64,000 nucleotides of DNA from Pseudonocardia nematodicida (GCF_040105385.1 NZ_JBEDNQ010000010.1:124001-188000); one strand, 5' to 3'. Positions 1-9,026 are shown, counted from the stretch's first letter. Numbers and translations: made by a program. The notes: generated by a model not told the origin, from the sequence alone.

Positions 1-885
1 GCCCGGGTGCGCCGGGTCGGCGGAGCCGCCGAGACCGTCTACACGCTGCCGGTGGTCGGGCCGGGCCGCCGGCTCGAGGGCGTCGTGACGCTGCGCGAGC
101 TCGTGCTGAGCCCGCCGGACACCCCGCTCGACGACATCGTCGACACCGAGCCCGAGTGGGTACGCGCGATCGACACCGGTGAGGAGGCCGCCCGCCGGCT
201 CGGCGACTCGGACCGGATCGCGCTGCCGGTGGTCGACGGCGAGCGCCGGCTGCTCGGCCTGCTGACGATCGACGACGCCGTCGAGGAGCTGGAGCGGGCC
301 GAGTCCGAGGACGTCGCCCGGCAGTCCGGTGCCGAGCCGTGGACGGGCCACTACATGACCGCCGGGGTGTTCGGGCTGGCCCGGTCCCGGATCGTCTGGC
401 TGCTCCTGCTGCTCGTCGCCGCGACCCTGACCGTCAACGTCCTGCAGTACTTCGAGGACACCCTGGCCCAGGTCACGGCGCTGGCGCTGTTCGTGCCGCT
501 GCTCATCGGTACCGGCGGGAACGCCGGCGCGCAGGCCGCGACGGCCAGCGTGCGCGCGCTCGCGGTCGGCGAGGTGCGCCCGTCGGACGTGCTGCGGGTG
601 ATGTGGCGGGAGGCCCGGGTCGGGGCCGCGCTCGGCTCGATGCTGGCGCTGGCAGCGCTGGCGATCGGCACCGCGCTGGTCGGGTCCTCGATCGCCCTGG
701 TCGTCGGCATCTCGCTGGTCGCGATCTGCGCCTGGGCGGCGACGATCGGGGCGACGATGCCGCTGCTGGCCCGCAAGGCCGGCATCGACCCGGCCGTGGT
801 GTCGGCGCCCGCGGTGACGACGCTGGTGGACGCGACCGGGCTGGTCATCTACTTCAGCGTGGCGCACCTGGTGCTGGCGCTGTAG
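1..885 (+). CDS. mgtE: Magnesium transporter MgtE, C-terminal part (5' end outside window)
   Basis: This is the C-terminal ~294 residues of an MgtE-family Mg2+ channel, which moves Mg2+ across the cytoplasmic membrane. Two CBS motifs are visible (around VYTLPVVGPG and IALPVVDGER), followed by an acidic linker and the MgtE transmembrane domain with about five hydrophobic segments. The family pore/loop motif GTGGNAGAQAAT is present. The reading frame is open to base 1, so the N-domain and the start lie upstream; an internal GTG at 7 is not the start. It stops 3 bp before the convergent response regulator. Gating by Mg2+ binding to the CBS region is known for the family and is not shown here. 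Confidence 0.93.
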   Translation, partial: ARVRRVGGAAETVYTLPVVGPGRRLEGVVTLRELVLSPPDTPLDDIVDTEPEWVRAIDTGEEAARRLGDSDRIALPVVDGERRLLGLLTIDDAVEELERAESEDVARQSGAEPWTGHYMTAGVFGLARSRIVWLLLLLVAATLTVNVLQYFEDTLAQVTALALFVPLLIGTGGNAGAQAATASVRALAVGEVRPSDVLRVMWREARVGAALGSMLALAALAIGTALVGSSIALVVGISLVAICAWAATIGATMPLLARKAGIDPAVVSAPAVTTLVDATGLVIYFSVAHLVLAL

Positions 886-888
886 CGC

Positions 889-1563
889 TCAGGCCACCAG
901 GCCCGCGCGGAAGGCCAGCGCGACCAGCTGCACCCGGTCCCGCGACCCGGTCTTGGCCAGCAGGTGTCCCACGTGCGTCTTCACCGTCGCCGCGGAGACG
1001 AACAGCTCGGCCTGGATCTCGGAGTTGGACCGCCCCTGCCCCACCAGCTCCAGCACCTCGCGCTCGCGCGGGGTCAGGTCGGCCAGCGCGGCCTGCGCGT
1101 CCGGGGCGGCCTCCGGCCGTTCGGGGACGGTGAGCAGCGGCGCCGTGGCCCGCAGCAGCCGGCGGGTGGAGACCGGGTCGACCACCGAGTCACCGCTGTG
1201 CACGGTCCGGACGGCGTCGATGAGGTCGTCGGGCTTCACGTCCTTCAGCAGGAAGCCGCTGGCGCCGGCCCCGATCGCGGCGGTGACGGACTCGTCGAGG
1301 TCGAACGTGGTCAGCACCACCACCCGCAGCCCGGGGTGCGCGGCGATCGCCCGCCGGGTGGCCTCGATGCCGTCCAGCTTCGGCATCCGGACGTCCATCA
1401 GCACGACGTCCACCGGCGTCCGGTCCAGCTCGGCGAGCGCCTGCTCGCCGTCGCCGGCCTGGGCGACGACGGTCAGGTCGTCGCAGGAGTCGAGCACCAT
1501 CGCGAAACCGGCGCGGACGAGCTCCTGGTCGTCGACGAGCATCAGGCGGACGGGGTCGGTCAT
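889..1563 (-). CDS. NarL/LuxR-family response regulator
   Basis: A 224-residue two-component response regulator. The receiver domain (about 1-120) has the acidic pair DD at 11-12, the phospho-acceptor Asp57 (VVLMDVRMP) and a conserved Lys in LLKDV. A LuxR-type HTH fills about 160-224 (LTPREREVLELVGQG, SAATVKTHVGHLLAKTG). The ATG at 1563 has an AAGGA ribosome site. It lies 25 bp downstream of the sensor kinase at 1589-2845 on the same strand, so the two form a cognate pair. The regulated genes are not visible. Confidence 0.93.
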   Translation of the reverse strand: MTDPVRLMLVDDQELVRAGFAMVLDSCDDLTVVAQAGDGEQALAELDRTPVDVVLMDVRMPKLDGIEATRRAIAAHPGLRVVVLTTFDLDESVTAAIGAGASGFLLKDVKPDDLIDAVRTVHSGDSVVDPVSTRRLLRATAPLLTVPERPEAAPDAQAALADLTPREREVLELVGQGRSNSEIQAELFVSAATVKTHVGHLLAKTGSRDRVQLVALAFRAGLVA

Positions 1564-1588
1564 CGGGTTCCTTCCGGCATTCAGGGAG

Positions 1589-2845
1589 TCAGGGAGTCAG
1601 CGGCAGGCGCAGGCGGACCGCGTACCCGCCGTCGGGATGCGGTCCGGTCTCGACGGAGCCGCCGTGCAGGGCGGCCCGCTCGCGCATACCGATCAGGCCG
1701 TGCCCGCCACGCGGCGGCACCGGGACGGGAACGCGGGCGCCCTCGTCGCGGACCCGGACGGTCAGCTCGTCGGCGGTCCACTGCAGACCGACCTGCGTCG
1801 GCGTGCCCGGACCGGCGTGCTTGATCACGTTGGTGAGCGCCTCCTGGACCACCCGGTAGGCGGTGAGCCCGCTCCCGGTGGCGATCGGCCGGGGCTCACC
1901 GGTGACGGCGAGGAGGACCGGCAGGCCGCCGGCGCGGACCTGCTCGACCAGCGCCGGGACGTCGTCGGTGCCGGGCTGCGGCCGGCCTGCCCCGTCAGGG
2001 CCGTCGGCGTCGTCGTCCGGGGCGGTGTCGCGCAGCATCTCCAGCAGGCCCCGGACCTCGCCGAGCGCCTCCCGGCCGGTGGTGGCGATGCCGTCGAGCA
2101 CCTCGACGGCCTTCTGCGGGTCGCGCTTCGCGGCGAACTGGCCCCCGTCGGCCTGCGCGATGATCCCGGACAGCGAGTGCGCGACGACGTCGTGCACCTC
2201 CCGGGAGATCCGGGAGCGCTCGGCCAGCAGCTCGAGCCGGACCTCCTGGCGGCGGCCGTCCTCGAGCAGCCGGGCCCGTTCCCGCAGCTGCTCGGTGTTG
2301 CGCACGGAGGCGCGGCGCAGCGCGCCGGCCAGCCAGATGCACGCCGCGACGAGCACCACCACGCCGATGATGACGAGCGTGCCGAGCGGCCCCGGCGCGT
2401 TCGGGTCGACCGGCTCGGTGAACGCGCCGGACCGGATCATCGTGATCAGCGCCGGGCCGATCATCCCGGTCGCCAGGGCCGCCGCCGCGACCGGACCGGC
2501 CCATCGGGGGCCATAGGCCACGGCCGAGTACCCCATCACGATCGCCGGGAGGACGTACGCGCCGCTGGTCCCGGAGAAGCTGAAGCTCGCGACGGCGGCG
2601 ACGACCGCGGTGACGACGGCGGCGGGCAGCGGGTACCGGCGGCGCAGCACGACCGGTCCGTGGGCGAACACCGCGACGACGACCGCGAGGCCCTTGGCGT
2701 CGGAGAAGACGCCCCTGCCCTCGAACGTCCACTGCAGAGCGATCGCGAAGAGGACGGCGGCGAACACCGCGTCGACGACGATCGGGTTCCGCCGGGCAGC
2801 TGCGGCGAAGCGCTCCACCACGGTCGACCGTTCCACGCCGTTCAC
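1589..2845 (-). CDS. Sensor histidine kinase, NarL-partner (HisKA_3) type
   Basis: A 418-residue membrane histidine kinase. About six hydrophobic segments (residues ~22-177) form a membrane sensor with no obvious extracellular domain. The HisKA_3 dimerisation segment has the phospho-acceptor His218 in SREVHDVVAHSLSG. The ATPase domain has the N box (VVQEALTNVIKHA) and G box (GGHGLIGMRERA). I chose GTG 2845 because it overlaps the stop of the upstream gene (GTGA) and leaves out an Arg/Pro/Gly-rich extension that a longer reading from 2962 would add. It phosphorylates the regulator just downstream. The stimulus is unknown; kinases of this build often sense the cell envelope or membrane, which is only a family-level guess. 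Confidence 0.9.
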   Translation of the reverse strand: MNGVERSTVVERFAAAARRNPIVVDAVFAAVLFAIALQWTFEGRGVFSDAKGLAVVVAVFAHGPVVLRRRYPLPAAVVTAVVAAVASFSFSGTSGAYVLPAIVMGYSAVAYGPRWAGPVAAAALATGMIGPALITMIRSGAFTEPVDPNAPGPLGTLVIIGVVVLVAACIWLAGALRRASVRNTEQLRERARLLEDGRRQEVRLELLAERSRISREVHDVVAHSLSGIIAQADGGQFAAKRDPQKAVEVLDGIATTGREALGEVRGLLEMLRDTAPDDDADGPDGAGRPQPGTDDVPALVEQVRAGGLPVLLAVTGEPRPIATGSGLTAYRVVQEALTNVIKHAGPGTPTQVGLQWTADELTVRVRDEGARVPVPVPPRGGHGLIGMRERAALHGGSVETGPHPDGGYAVRLRLPLTP

Positions 2846-3156
2846 CGGGCACCCCCGCCGGCCCGGCGGACCGCGGCCACCCCGGCCACGAGCAGGCCGG
2901 TCCCGAGCGCGACGACGCCGTGCGACGTGTACGACGCCCCGAGCAGCTCCACGGCGAGCCATGATCCCCCGTAGCCGGCCACGGCACCGGCCAGGCCCCC
3001 GCCGGCCAGCCGTTCGGCGTACCGCGGTCGACCGGATCGAGCGGACCGACCGGCGTCCCGGGCGTGTCCGTCACGGGGAGCCGGAACGGCCGGGAACACC
3101 CCGGCCGCGGTGAGACTGTCGGGGCCGGCCGTACCGACCCTGCTGGAGGTGGTCAT
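2842..3156 (-). CDS. Small membrane protein coupled to the sensor kinase
   Basis: A 104-residue protein with a polar, Arg-rich N-terminal half and a hydrophobic C-terminal half holding two likely membrane segments (about LAGGGLAGAVAGYGGSWLAV and VVALGTGLLVAGVAAV). I do not recognise a family. Its stop overlaps the kinase start by 4 bp, which suggests translational coupling and possibly a role as an accessory subunit of the kinase. Start chosen at ATG 3156; a later start is possible since the N-terminal half has no recognisable domain. Confidence 0.6.
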   Translation of the reverse strand: MTTSSRVGTAGPDSLTAAGVFPAVPAPRDGHARDAGRSARSGRPRYAERLAGGGLAGAVAGYGGSWLAVELLGASYTSHGVVALGTGLLVAGVAAVRRAGGGAR

Positions 3157-3238
3157 GGCACGAGCGTCTCGTGCGTGGTGGTCCGCGGGCGTCGGAGCGC
3201 GGGCGGATCTCCCGTCTCCGACCGGAGGATGACCCGGC

Positions 3239-3244
3239 TACGAT
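3239..3244 (+). promoter_or_regulatory. -10 box of a probable leaderless promoter
   Basis: TACGAT lies 8 nt before the GTG at 3253. This is the usual spacing for a leaderless actinobacterial transcript starting on the codon. No clear -35 is visible. Confidence 0.4.
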
Positions 3245-3252
3245 CGGCCGCC

Positions 3253-3735
3253 GTGACCGGCTCCTTCGCCGTCCAGGACGCCGACGAGCTCACCCAGCTC
3301 ACGGCCTTCCTCGACGAGTACCGCACCGCGATCGACGCCACGCTGGACGGGCTGACCGAGGAACAGGCCCGCCGCCGCCTCGTCCCGTCCGCGACCACCC
3401 TGCTCGGCCTGCTGTGCCACGTCGCGTTCGTCGAGACGGTCTGGTTCGGACAGACCGTGACCGGGACGTCCCGCGCCGAGCTGGGCATCCCCGAGTCCGT
3501 CGAGGAGTCCTTCCGGCCGTCCGACGACGACACGGTGGCGAGCGTGCGGGCCCGCTACCGCGAGGTGTGCGCGCGCTCCCGGCGGGCGATCGCCGGCCTG
3601 GGCCCCGACGACGTCGTGCGCGGCCGGGGGCGGCCGGTGACGGTGCGCTGGCTGCACCTGCAGGTGCTCAAGGAGCTGGCGCACCACAGTGGACACGCCG
3701 ACATCCTGCGCGAGCAGATCCTCGCGACGGGCTGA
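3253..3735 (+). CDS. DinB-like/DUF664-type four-helix protein
   Basis: A ~160-residue protein of the DinB/YfiT-like four-helix-bundle superfamily, whose members are metal-dependent transferases (for example of mycothiol or bacillithiol) or uncharacterised. Metal-ligand-type His residues are seen in LLCHVAFVETVWFG near the middle and in LAHHSGHADILREQ near the C-terminus, the pattern expected for DUF664-like proteins. GTG 3253 is preferred because a TACGAT -10 box lies just upstream; ATG 3229 in the same frame is the alternative. It is a single gene converging on the MFS gene at 3745. The substrate is unknown. Confidence 0.78.
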   Translation: MTGSFAVQDADELTQLTAFLDEYRTAIDATLDGLTEEQARRRLVPSATTLLGLLCHVAFVETVWFGQTVTGTSRAELGIPESVEESFRPSDDDTVASVRARYREVCARSRRAIAGLGPDDVVRGRGRPVTVRWLHLQVLKELAHHSGHADILREQILATG

Positions 3736-3744
3736 GCGCCGGCG

Positions 3745-5157
3745 TCACATGTCCTCGAGCTGCTTGTTCCGCGTCTCGGGCACGAAGCGGACCACGAACA
3801 CCAGCGAGGCCAGCGCGAACGCGGTGTAGAGCCCGTAGGCCACCGCCAGCCCGAGGTCGGCCAGCACCGGGAAGGTGGTGGAGACGACGAAGTTCGCGAT
3901 CCACTGCACCGCGGCCCCGAGCCCCAGCGCCGCGGCCCGGATCCGGTTGTCGAACATCTCCCCCAGCAGCACCCACACCGCCGGACCCCAGGACATCCCG
4001 AAGAACACGACGAATCCGTTGGCCGCGATCAGCGCGACGATCCCGGCGGTGTCCCCCAGCACCGGCGCCAGCTCGCCGTCCTCGCCCGGGACCAGGTCGG
4101 CCCCGGCGAAGGTCACGGCGAGCACGCCGAGGGTGACGGTCATGCCCACCGAGCCGATCGTGAGCAGCCGGCGCCGGCCGATCCGGTCGATCAGCGCGAT
4201 CGCCACGATCGTCACCACGATGTTGGTGACCGAGGTGATCACGGTCTGGGTGAGCGCGTCGGCCTCGGTGAACCCGACCGACTGCCACAGCGTCGACGAG
4301 TAGTAGAAGATCACGTTGATGCCCACGAACTGCTGGAACATCGACAGCAGGATGCCGACCCAGACGATCGGCAGCAGCCCGGCGGCGGGCCCGCGCAGGT
4401 CGGCGAACGACGGCCGGTGCTCGGTGCGCAGCGTCCGCCGGATCTCGGCCAGCCGGTCGTCCACACCGGACGCGAGCACCTGGGCCAGCACGGTCCGGGC
4501 GCGCTCGTGCTCGCCCCGCTTCACCAGGTAGCGCGGTGACTCGGGGATCGTGAGGGCGAGGATCCCGTACGCGACGGCCGGCACCGCCTCCACGATGAAC
4601 ATCCACCGCCACGCGGCGAGCCCGCCCCACAGCGGCTCCCCGGCGCCGCCGGCGAGCGCGGCGAGCCAGGCGTCGGAGAGCAGCGCGACGAAGATGCCGG
4701 TGACGATCGCGAGCTGCTGCAGCGAGCCGAGCCGCCCGCGGATCGAGGCCGGGGAGATCTCGGCGATGTAGGCGGGCGCGATCACCGACGCGGCCCCGAC
4801 GCCCAGACCGCCCAGCACCCGCCAGCCGATCAGGTCCCAGGGCCCGACCGCCAGCCCGCTGCCGACCGCGCTGATCAGGAACAGCGCGGCGGCGAGCACC
4901 ATCACCCGGATCCGGCCGACCCGGTCGGCGAGCCGCCCCGCCACGAAGGCACCGACGACACAGCCGAGCAGCGCCGAGGAGACGACGAAACCGATCAGGC
5001 CGGCGCCCAGGCCGAACTGCTCGCGCACCGCCGTGACGGTCCCGTTGATCACCGCGGTGTCGAAGCCGAACAGGAAGCCACCGAGCGCGGCGACGCTCGC
5101 GAGCAGGATCGCCCGCCCGGTGTGGAACTCCTCGCGAACCCGTCCGACCTCGGTCAT
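3745..5157 (-). CDS. MFS sugar-porter-family transporter
   Basis: A 470-residue major facilitator protein of the sugar-porter family (XylE/GalP/GLUT type), predicted as a sugar or polyol:H+ symporter in the inner membrane. Family motifs seen: GFLFGFDTAVINGT in TM1, GRLADRVGRIRVM after TM2, PAYIAEISPASIRGRLGSLQ, PESPRYLVKRG at the end of the N-half, the QQFVGINVIFYYSS motif of TM7, and PETRNKQLEDM at the C-terminus. The ATG at 5157 has GGAGG six bases upstream and removes a Pro/Arg/Ala-rich extension. There is no adjacent catabolic gene to name the sugar. Confidence 0.92.
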   Translation of the reverse strand: MTEVGRVREEFHTGRAILLASVAALGGFLFGFDTAVINGTVTAVREQFGLGAGLIGFVVSSALLGCVVGAFVAGRLADRVGRIRVMVLAAALFLISAVGSGLAVGPWDLIGWRVLGGLGVGAASVIAPAYIAEISPASIRGRLGSLQQLAIVTGIFVALLSDAWLAALAGGAGEPLWGGLAAWRWMFIVEAVPAVAYGILALTIPESPRYLVKRGEHERARTVLAQVLASGVDDRLAEIRRTLRTEHRPSFADLRGPAAGLLPIVWVGILLSMFQQFVGINVIFYYSSTLWQSVGFTEADALTQTVITSVTNIVVTIVAIALIDRIGRRRLLTIGSVGMTVTLGVLAVTFAGADLVPGEDGELAPVLGDTAGIVALIAANGFVVFFGMSWGPAVWVLLGEMFDNRIRAAALGLGAAVQWIANFVVSTTFPVLADLGLAVAYGLYTAFALASLVFVVRFVPETRNKQLEDM

Positions 5158-5497
5158 CCCATGCCTCCGCGCTCGGTGCGGGGCGTCACCGCCGCGCTCC
5201 GGTCCCGGGGCCGCGACGACGCCGTCGCCGGTGCCGGCGGCGCGCGCCGGAACCGCATCGGAACGGACGATAATCGCCGGACCGGGCATTCGCACACGGA
5301 CCGGGCAGTCCGGCCTGCAGACCTGCGCGAGGGTCACGGAAAGTCACCGCAAGCCTAGGCCGGACGGCGGAATTCCGGATGAATCCCCCCTGAAGGGGTC
5401 GCATGCCCGGGTCCATGGGTACGGTGGGTGACAATCGTTGATCTTGTTCACCGGCCGGGACCGCGCCGGTGCGCCGACCCCTGCGAGGAGGCCCCGA
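5158..5497. other. Intergenic region between divergent MFS and TPR genes
   Basis: About 340 bp with no supportable gene. It holds the palindrome CGGAATTCCG at 5368-5377, a short CCCC/GGGG hairpin around 5386-5398, and a GGTGA...TCACC pair near 5425-5451. Promoters for both flanking genes must lie here but I cannot place them. Confidence 0.4.
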
Positions 5498-6340
5498 GTG
5501 AGCACGGGCGAGAGCGTCGCCACCGGCTCCGCGTTCCCGCGGCCGGGTCCGGCCGCCGCACAGCCGGGGGACGGCGCGCGTGCGGTGCTGCGCGAGCGGC
5601 ACGACCGGGCCGCGGCCGCCGTCCGGGACGCCGCGCACACCGATCCCGCCGGTGCACCGGCCGGCGCCGCGCTCCGGGAGGCGACCCGCCGGCTGGAGCA
5701 GGTACTCACCGCGGCCCGCCGCGACCTCGGCCCGCGGGACACCGACACGCTCGTCGTCGAGGGCAGCCTGGCCGTGGCCTACCTGCTCGGCGACGCCGAG
5801 ACCCGCGGGCTCGAACTGGCCGGCCACAACCTCGCGGCGCGCGAGTACGTGCTCGGACCCGACCATCCGGCGTCGCTGGCGGCCGCGGACGCGCTCGCCG
5901 CGGCGTTCCGGCTCGTCGGACGGCCGGACGAGGCGGTGCGCCGGCACGACGACGTCGTCACCCGCCGCCGGCGGGTGCTCGGCGACGCCCACCCCGACAC
6001 GCTCGCCGCGCGGGCCGCGCTGGCACTGGCCCAGGCCGACACCGGTGACCTGCACGGTGCGGCCAACCGGCTCGTCGCGGCGGCCGGCACGGCCGAGCGG
6101 GCGCTCGGGCCGGAGCACCCCCTGACCGCCCGGCTGCGGGACCTGCTGGACGAGCTCAGGGAGGCCGTCGCGGCGGAACCCGCACCGCTCCCGACTGGCC
6201 GGCCGCACCCCGGACCGGCCCCGGCCGCCGGCGCCGACGACCGCACCGCCCTGATCCCGCCCGTCGTGCCCGCCCCGCCGGAGGAGACCCGGCTGCTGTT
6301 CCTCGACCGGCCCTCCGGCCCGCTCCCGGTGATCCGGTAG
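5498..6340 (+). CDS. Tetratricopeptide-repeat protein
   Basis: A 280-residue soluble protein made of TPR-type helical repeats. Units with the NB-ARC-associated TPR_10/TPR_12 look recur: RDLGPRDTDTL, EYVLGPDHPASL, RRVLGDAHPDTLAARAALA and RALGPEHPLTARL, at about 42-residue spacing. A Pro/Ala-rich tail follows from about residue 225. No enzymatic domain is present, so a scaffold or partner-binding role is likely. GTG 5498 is supported by GAGGAGG at 5485-5491. Repeats of this type usually sit on STAND or kinase regulators; here they stand alone. Confidence 0.8.
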   Translation: MSTGESVATGSAFPRPGPAAAQPGDGARAVLRERHDRAAAAVRDAAHTDPAGAPAGAALREATRRLEQVLTAARRDLGPRDTDTLVVEGSLAVAYLLGDAETRGLELAGHNLAAREYVLGPDHPASLAAADALAAAFRLVGRPDEAVRRHDDVVTRRRRVLGDAHPDTLAARAALALAQADTGDLHGAANRLVAAAGTAERALGPEHPLTARLRDLLDELREAVAAEPAPLPTGRPHPGPAPAAGADDRTALIPPVVPAPPEETRLLFLDRPSGPLPVIR

Positions 6341-6507
6341 GCCGTCCAGCCGCGCGTCCACTCCCCCGGACGGGTGGACCGCCGGGCACATGTCACTCTC
6401 CGGCGCTACGTGCTCGATCACGAACTTGCGCACGATCCGTCGAAAGGGCACAGAATGGGACGGCGCGCGCCGGTCGCAGTGACCGGCGCACCTGTCGAGG
6501 GAGAGCC

Positions 6508-6903
6508 GTGAGCGCAGCGAGCACCACGTCGACGACGAGTGCCGTGATGGCCGTCGTCCGGGTGGAGACGCCGGCCGGGGTCGAGGCCCAGACCGTCGAG
6601 GCCGAGCTGACCCGCGCGCTGCACCAGCACGAGAAGCGCCCGATGACCGTGGAGCTGTCCCTGGCCGACGGCACCGGGCCGTGGCCGCGCCGGGGTCCGG
6701 CCCGCTACGCGTTCGTCGCCGTCCTCACCCTGGCCGGCCGGGCCCCGGAGCGCCTCGCGCACCGGGTGGAGAAGATCGCGCGCAAGGCGATCCGGCGGCG
6801 GTTCGGCCGCCCGGCGTCGGCCGAGGTGCGCACCGAGATCACCGACGCCGAGGCCGGCGCGTACTGGTACAGCGTGCGCGGGACCCCGCACCGCCCGGCC
6901 TGA
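6508..6903 (+). CDS. Hypothetical protein, 131 aa
   Basis: A 131-residue basic protein that I do not recognise. It has a Ser/Thr-rich N-terminus, an alternating strand-rich middle (MAVVRVETPAGVEAQTVEAEL, YAFVAVLTLAGR) and a basic helix (RLAHRVEKIARKAIRRRFG). The GTG at 6508 follows a GGGAGAG ribosome site. It is a single gene, closed by a 9-bp-arm hairpin at 6951-6984. The basic helix could bind nucleic acid; that is inference from charge alone. Confidence 0.65.
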   Translation: MSAASTTSTTSAVMAVVRVETPAGVEAQTVEAELTRALHQHEKRPMTVELSLADGTGPWPRRGPARYAFVAVLTLAGRAPERLAHRVEKIARKAIRRRFGRPASAEVRTEITDAEAGAYWYSVRGTPHRPA

Positions 6904-6950
6904 CTCTGCCCCGGCCACCCCTTCGCGGTACACACTCGCTCTTCGGGCCC

Positions 6951-6984
6951 CGGCGGAGCACCATGGGTGCACGCCGCTCCGCCG
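6951..6984 (+). terminator. GC hairpin before the OmpR-type regulator
   Basis: CGGCGGAGC at 6951-6959 pairs with GCTCCGCCG at 6976-6984 around a 16-nt loop. It lies just upstream of the response regulator start at 7009. There is no U tract, so it may be a weak terminator of the preceding gene or part of the leader. Confidence 0.4.
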
Positions 6985-7008
6985 CGGCCGGGGGGACCGA
7001 GGACGACC

Positions 7009-7722
7009 ATGAACGCCGCCACCCGCATCCTGCTCGTCGAGGACGACCGGACGATCGGTGACGTCCTGCTGTGCAGTCTCGCCGAGAACGGCTACGAGGT
7101 CCGCTGGGAGCGCACCGGGGCGGCCGCGCTGGAGGCCGCCGACCGCGAGCCCTGCGACCTGGTGCTGCTCGACCTCGGCCTGCCCGACCTGGACGGCGTC
7201 GCGGTGTGCCGGCGGATCCGCGGCGTGCGCCCGGACGCCATCGTCGTGATCCTCACCGCCCGCGCCGGTGAGATGGACGTGGTGCTCGGCCTGGAGGCGG
7301 GCGCGGACGACTACCTCACCAAGCCGGTGCGGCTGACCGAGCTGCTCGCCCGCGTCCGGGCCCACCTGCGGCGAGCCGGCGGTGACCGGCCGGAGGCGTC
7401 GACCGTGCTGGAGGTCGGTGACCTGCGGGTCGACACCGCGAGCCGGCGGGCCACCGTCGCCGGGCGGGAGGTCCCGCTGCGGACCAAGGAGTTCGACCTG
7501 CTCGCCCGGCTGGCCCGCGAACCGGACGCGGCACTGAGCCGGGACGTGCTGATGGCCGACGTGTGGGACGAGCACTGGCACGGCCCGACCAAGACCCTCG
7601 ACGTGCACGTGGCCGCGGTCCGCCGCCGGCTCGCCGGGCACCCGGACGGCCGGGTCCCGGTGATCACCACGCTGCGCGGTCACGGGTACCGGCTCGAACT
7701 GCCCGGCGACCGGAGCGCCTGA
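7009..7722 (+). CDS. OmpR/PhoB-family response regulator
   Basis: A 237-residue response regulator. The receiver domain has the acidic residues EDD at 11-13, phospho-acceptor Asp55 (LVLLDLGLPDLDG) and the conserved Lys in DDYLTKPV. A winged-helix OmpR DNA-binding domain follows (about 135-235), with LRTKEFDLLARLAREPD, the TKTLDVHVAAVRRRL recognition helix and the terminal TLRGHGYRLE wing. ATG 7009 starts just at the domain and removes a short upstream extension. Its stop overlaps the kinase start by one base (TGATG), so the pair is co-translated. Confidence 0.94.
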   Translation: MNAATRILLVEDDRTIGDVLLCSLAENGYEVRWERTGAAALEAADREPCDLVLLDLGLPDLDGVAVCRRIRGVRPDAIVVILTARAGEMDVVLGLEAGADDYLTKPVRLTELLARVRAHLRRAGGDRPEASTVLEVGDLRVDTASRRATVAGREVPLRTKEFDLLARLAREPDAALSRDVLMADVWDEHWHGPTKTLDVHVAAVRRRLAGHPDGRVPVITTLRGHGYRLELPGDRSA

Positions 7723-9026
7723 TGCGGACGCGGATCGTCGGGCTGGCACTCGTCGCCGCGTCGGTCGCGCTCGTGCTGTTCGGCATCCCGCTGGCCTTCG
7801 GCGTCGGCCAGTACGCGCTGGCCGAGGAGCGGACCTCGCTGCAGCGCCTCGCCGACATCACCGCCGTGTCGGTGTACGACGACGTCGACCACGACCGGGT
7901 CCCCCGCCGGCTGCCCCAGGACCCGAAGGACGCCGCCGACGTCGCGCTCTACGACGACGACGGCGACCGCATCATCGGCGACGGCCCGGTGCGCGGCGAC
8001 GACCCGGTGGAGAAGGTGCTCGACCGCGGGATCGCCGCGGCCCCACCCGACGACCTGATCGCCGTCGCGCCGGTGTCCGACGGCGACGACGTGCTCGCCG
8101 TCGTCCGCGTGGCGAGCTCCCCGCCGGCCGTCGCCGCCGGCCTGGTGCCGCTCTGGCTCGGGATGCTGGCCCTGGCCGGGCTGGTGCTGCTCGCGGTCTG
8201 GTTCCTCGCCGACCGCCTCGCGCGCCGGCTGTCCCGGCCGCTGGAGCACCTCGCCGTCGACGCGGGACGGCTCGGCGAGGGCGACTTCGGGGTGCGGCCG
8301 GTGCCGTCGGGGATGTCCGAGGTCGACCGGGTGGGCACCGCGCTGGGCGGCACCGCCGAGCGCCTGGACGACCTGCTCGCCCGCGAGCGGGCGTTCTCCG
8401 CGGAGGCCTCGCACCAGCTCCGGACCCCGCTGGCCGGACTGCGGCTACGGCTGGAGGCGGTGCTGGAGAACCCCGGGCGGCTGACCCGGGCGACCGTCGA
8501 GGACGGCCTGGCCTCGATCGACCGGCTGGAACGGACGATCGACGAGCTTCTCCTGCTGTCCCGGGAGCGGCGGCACGGGGCGGTGGCCGTCGACCTCCAG
8601 CGGCTGCTGAAGGAGGCCGAGGACGAGTGGAGCGACCGGCTGGCGCGCGACGGCCGCTCCTTCGGCACGTCACGGTCCGCGGGGCTGCCGGACCCGCCGG
8701 CGTCGGCCGCGGCCGTCCGCCAGATCGTGGGGGTACTGCTGGACAACGCGTCCCAGCACGGCTGCGGCGCGGTCGCGCTGACCGCGCGGGAGGCCGGCCC
8801 GGACGCCGTCGCACTCGACGTGTCCGACGAGGGCGCCGGCATCGACGACACGGCGCTCGCCGGCCCGCGGACCGGCCCCGGTCTCGGGGTCGCGCTGGCC
8901 CGGCGGCTGGCCGAGGCCGAGGGCGGGCGGCTCACCGCGCGGCGGTCGCCGTCGGTGGTGACCCTGCTGCTGCCCCTCGAACCCCTCGAGCCCCACGAGC
9001 CCGCCACCGAGCAGGGCACGTCCTAG
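7722..9026 (+). CDS. Sensor histidine kinase (HAMP-HisKA type), partner of the OmpR regulator
   Basis: A 434-residue inner-membrane kinase. TM1 is at about 5-25, then an external sensor of ~120 residues, TM2 at about 145-165 (MLALAGLVLLAVWFLA), a HAMP linker, and HisKA with phospho-acceptor His231 in AEASHQLRTPLAGL. The HATPase domain has the N box (LLDNASQHG), DEGAGID and GPGLGVALARRLAEAEGG. ATG 7722 overlaps the regulator stop. The organisation resembles the TcrY/CutS class; the signal is not evident. The ATPase domain is somewhat short, but all boxes are present. Confidence 0.92.
   Translation: MRTRIVGLALVAASVALVLFGIPLAFGVGQYALAEERTSLQRLADITAVSVYDDVDHDRVPRRLPQDPKDAADVALYDDDGDRIIGDGPVRGDDPVEKVLDRGIAAAPPDDLIAVAPVSDGDDVLAVVRVASSPPAVAAGLVPLWLGMLALAGLVLLAVWFLADRLARRLSRPLEHLAVDAGRLGEGDFGVRPVPSGMSEVDRVGTALGGTAERLDDLLARERAFSAEASHQLRTPLAGLRLRLEAVLENPGRLTRATVEDGLASIDRLERTIDELLLLSRERRHGAVAVDLQRLLKEAEDEWSDRLARDGRSFGTSRSAGLPDPPASAAAVRQIVGVLLDNASQHGCGAVALTAREAGPDAVALDVSDEGAGIDDTALAGPRTGPGLGVALARRLAEAEGGRLTARRSPSVVTLLLPLEPLEPHEPATEQGTS

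Noticed and set aside
953..2974. Long plus-strand open frame (673 codons) across the two-component genes
   Set aside because: Ser/Arg/Pro-rich with no domain, antisense to two genes with full catalytic motifs; a by-product of high GC.
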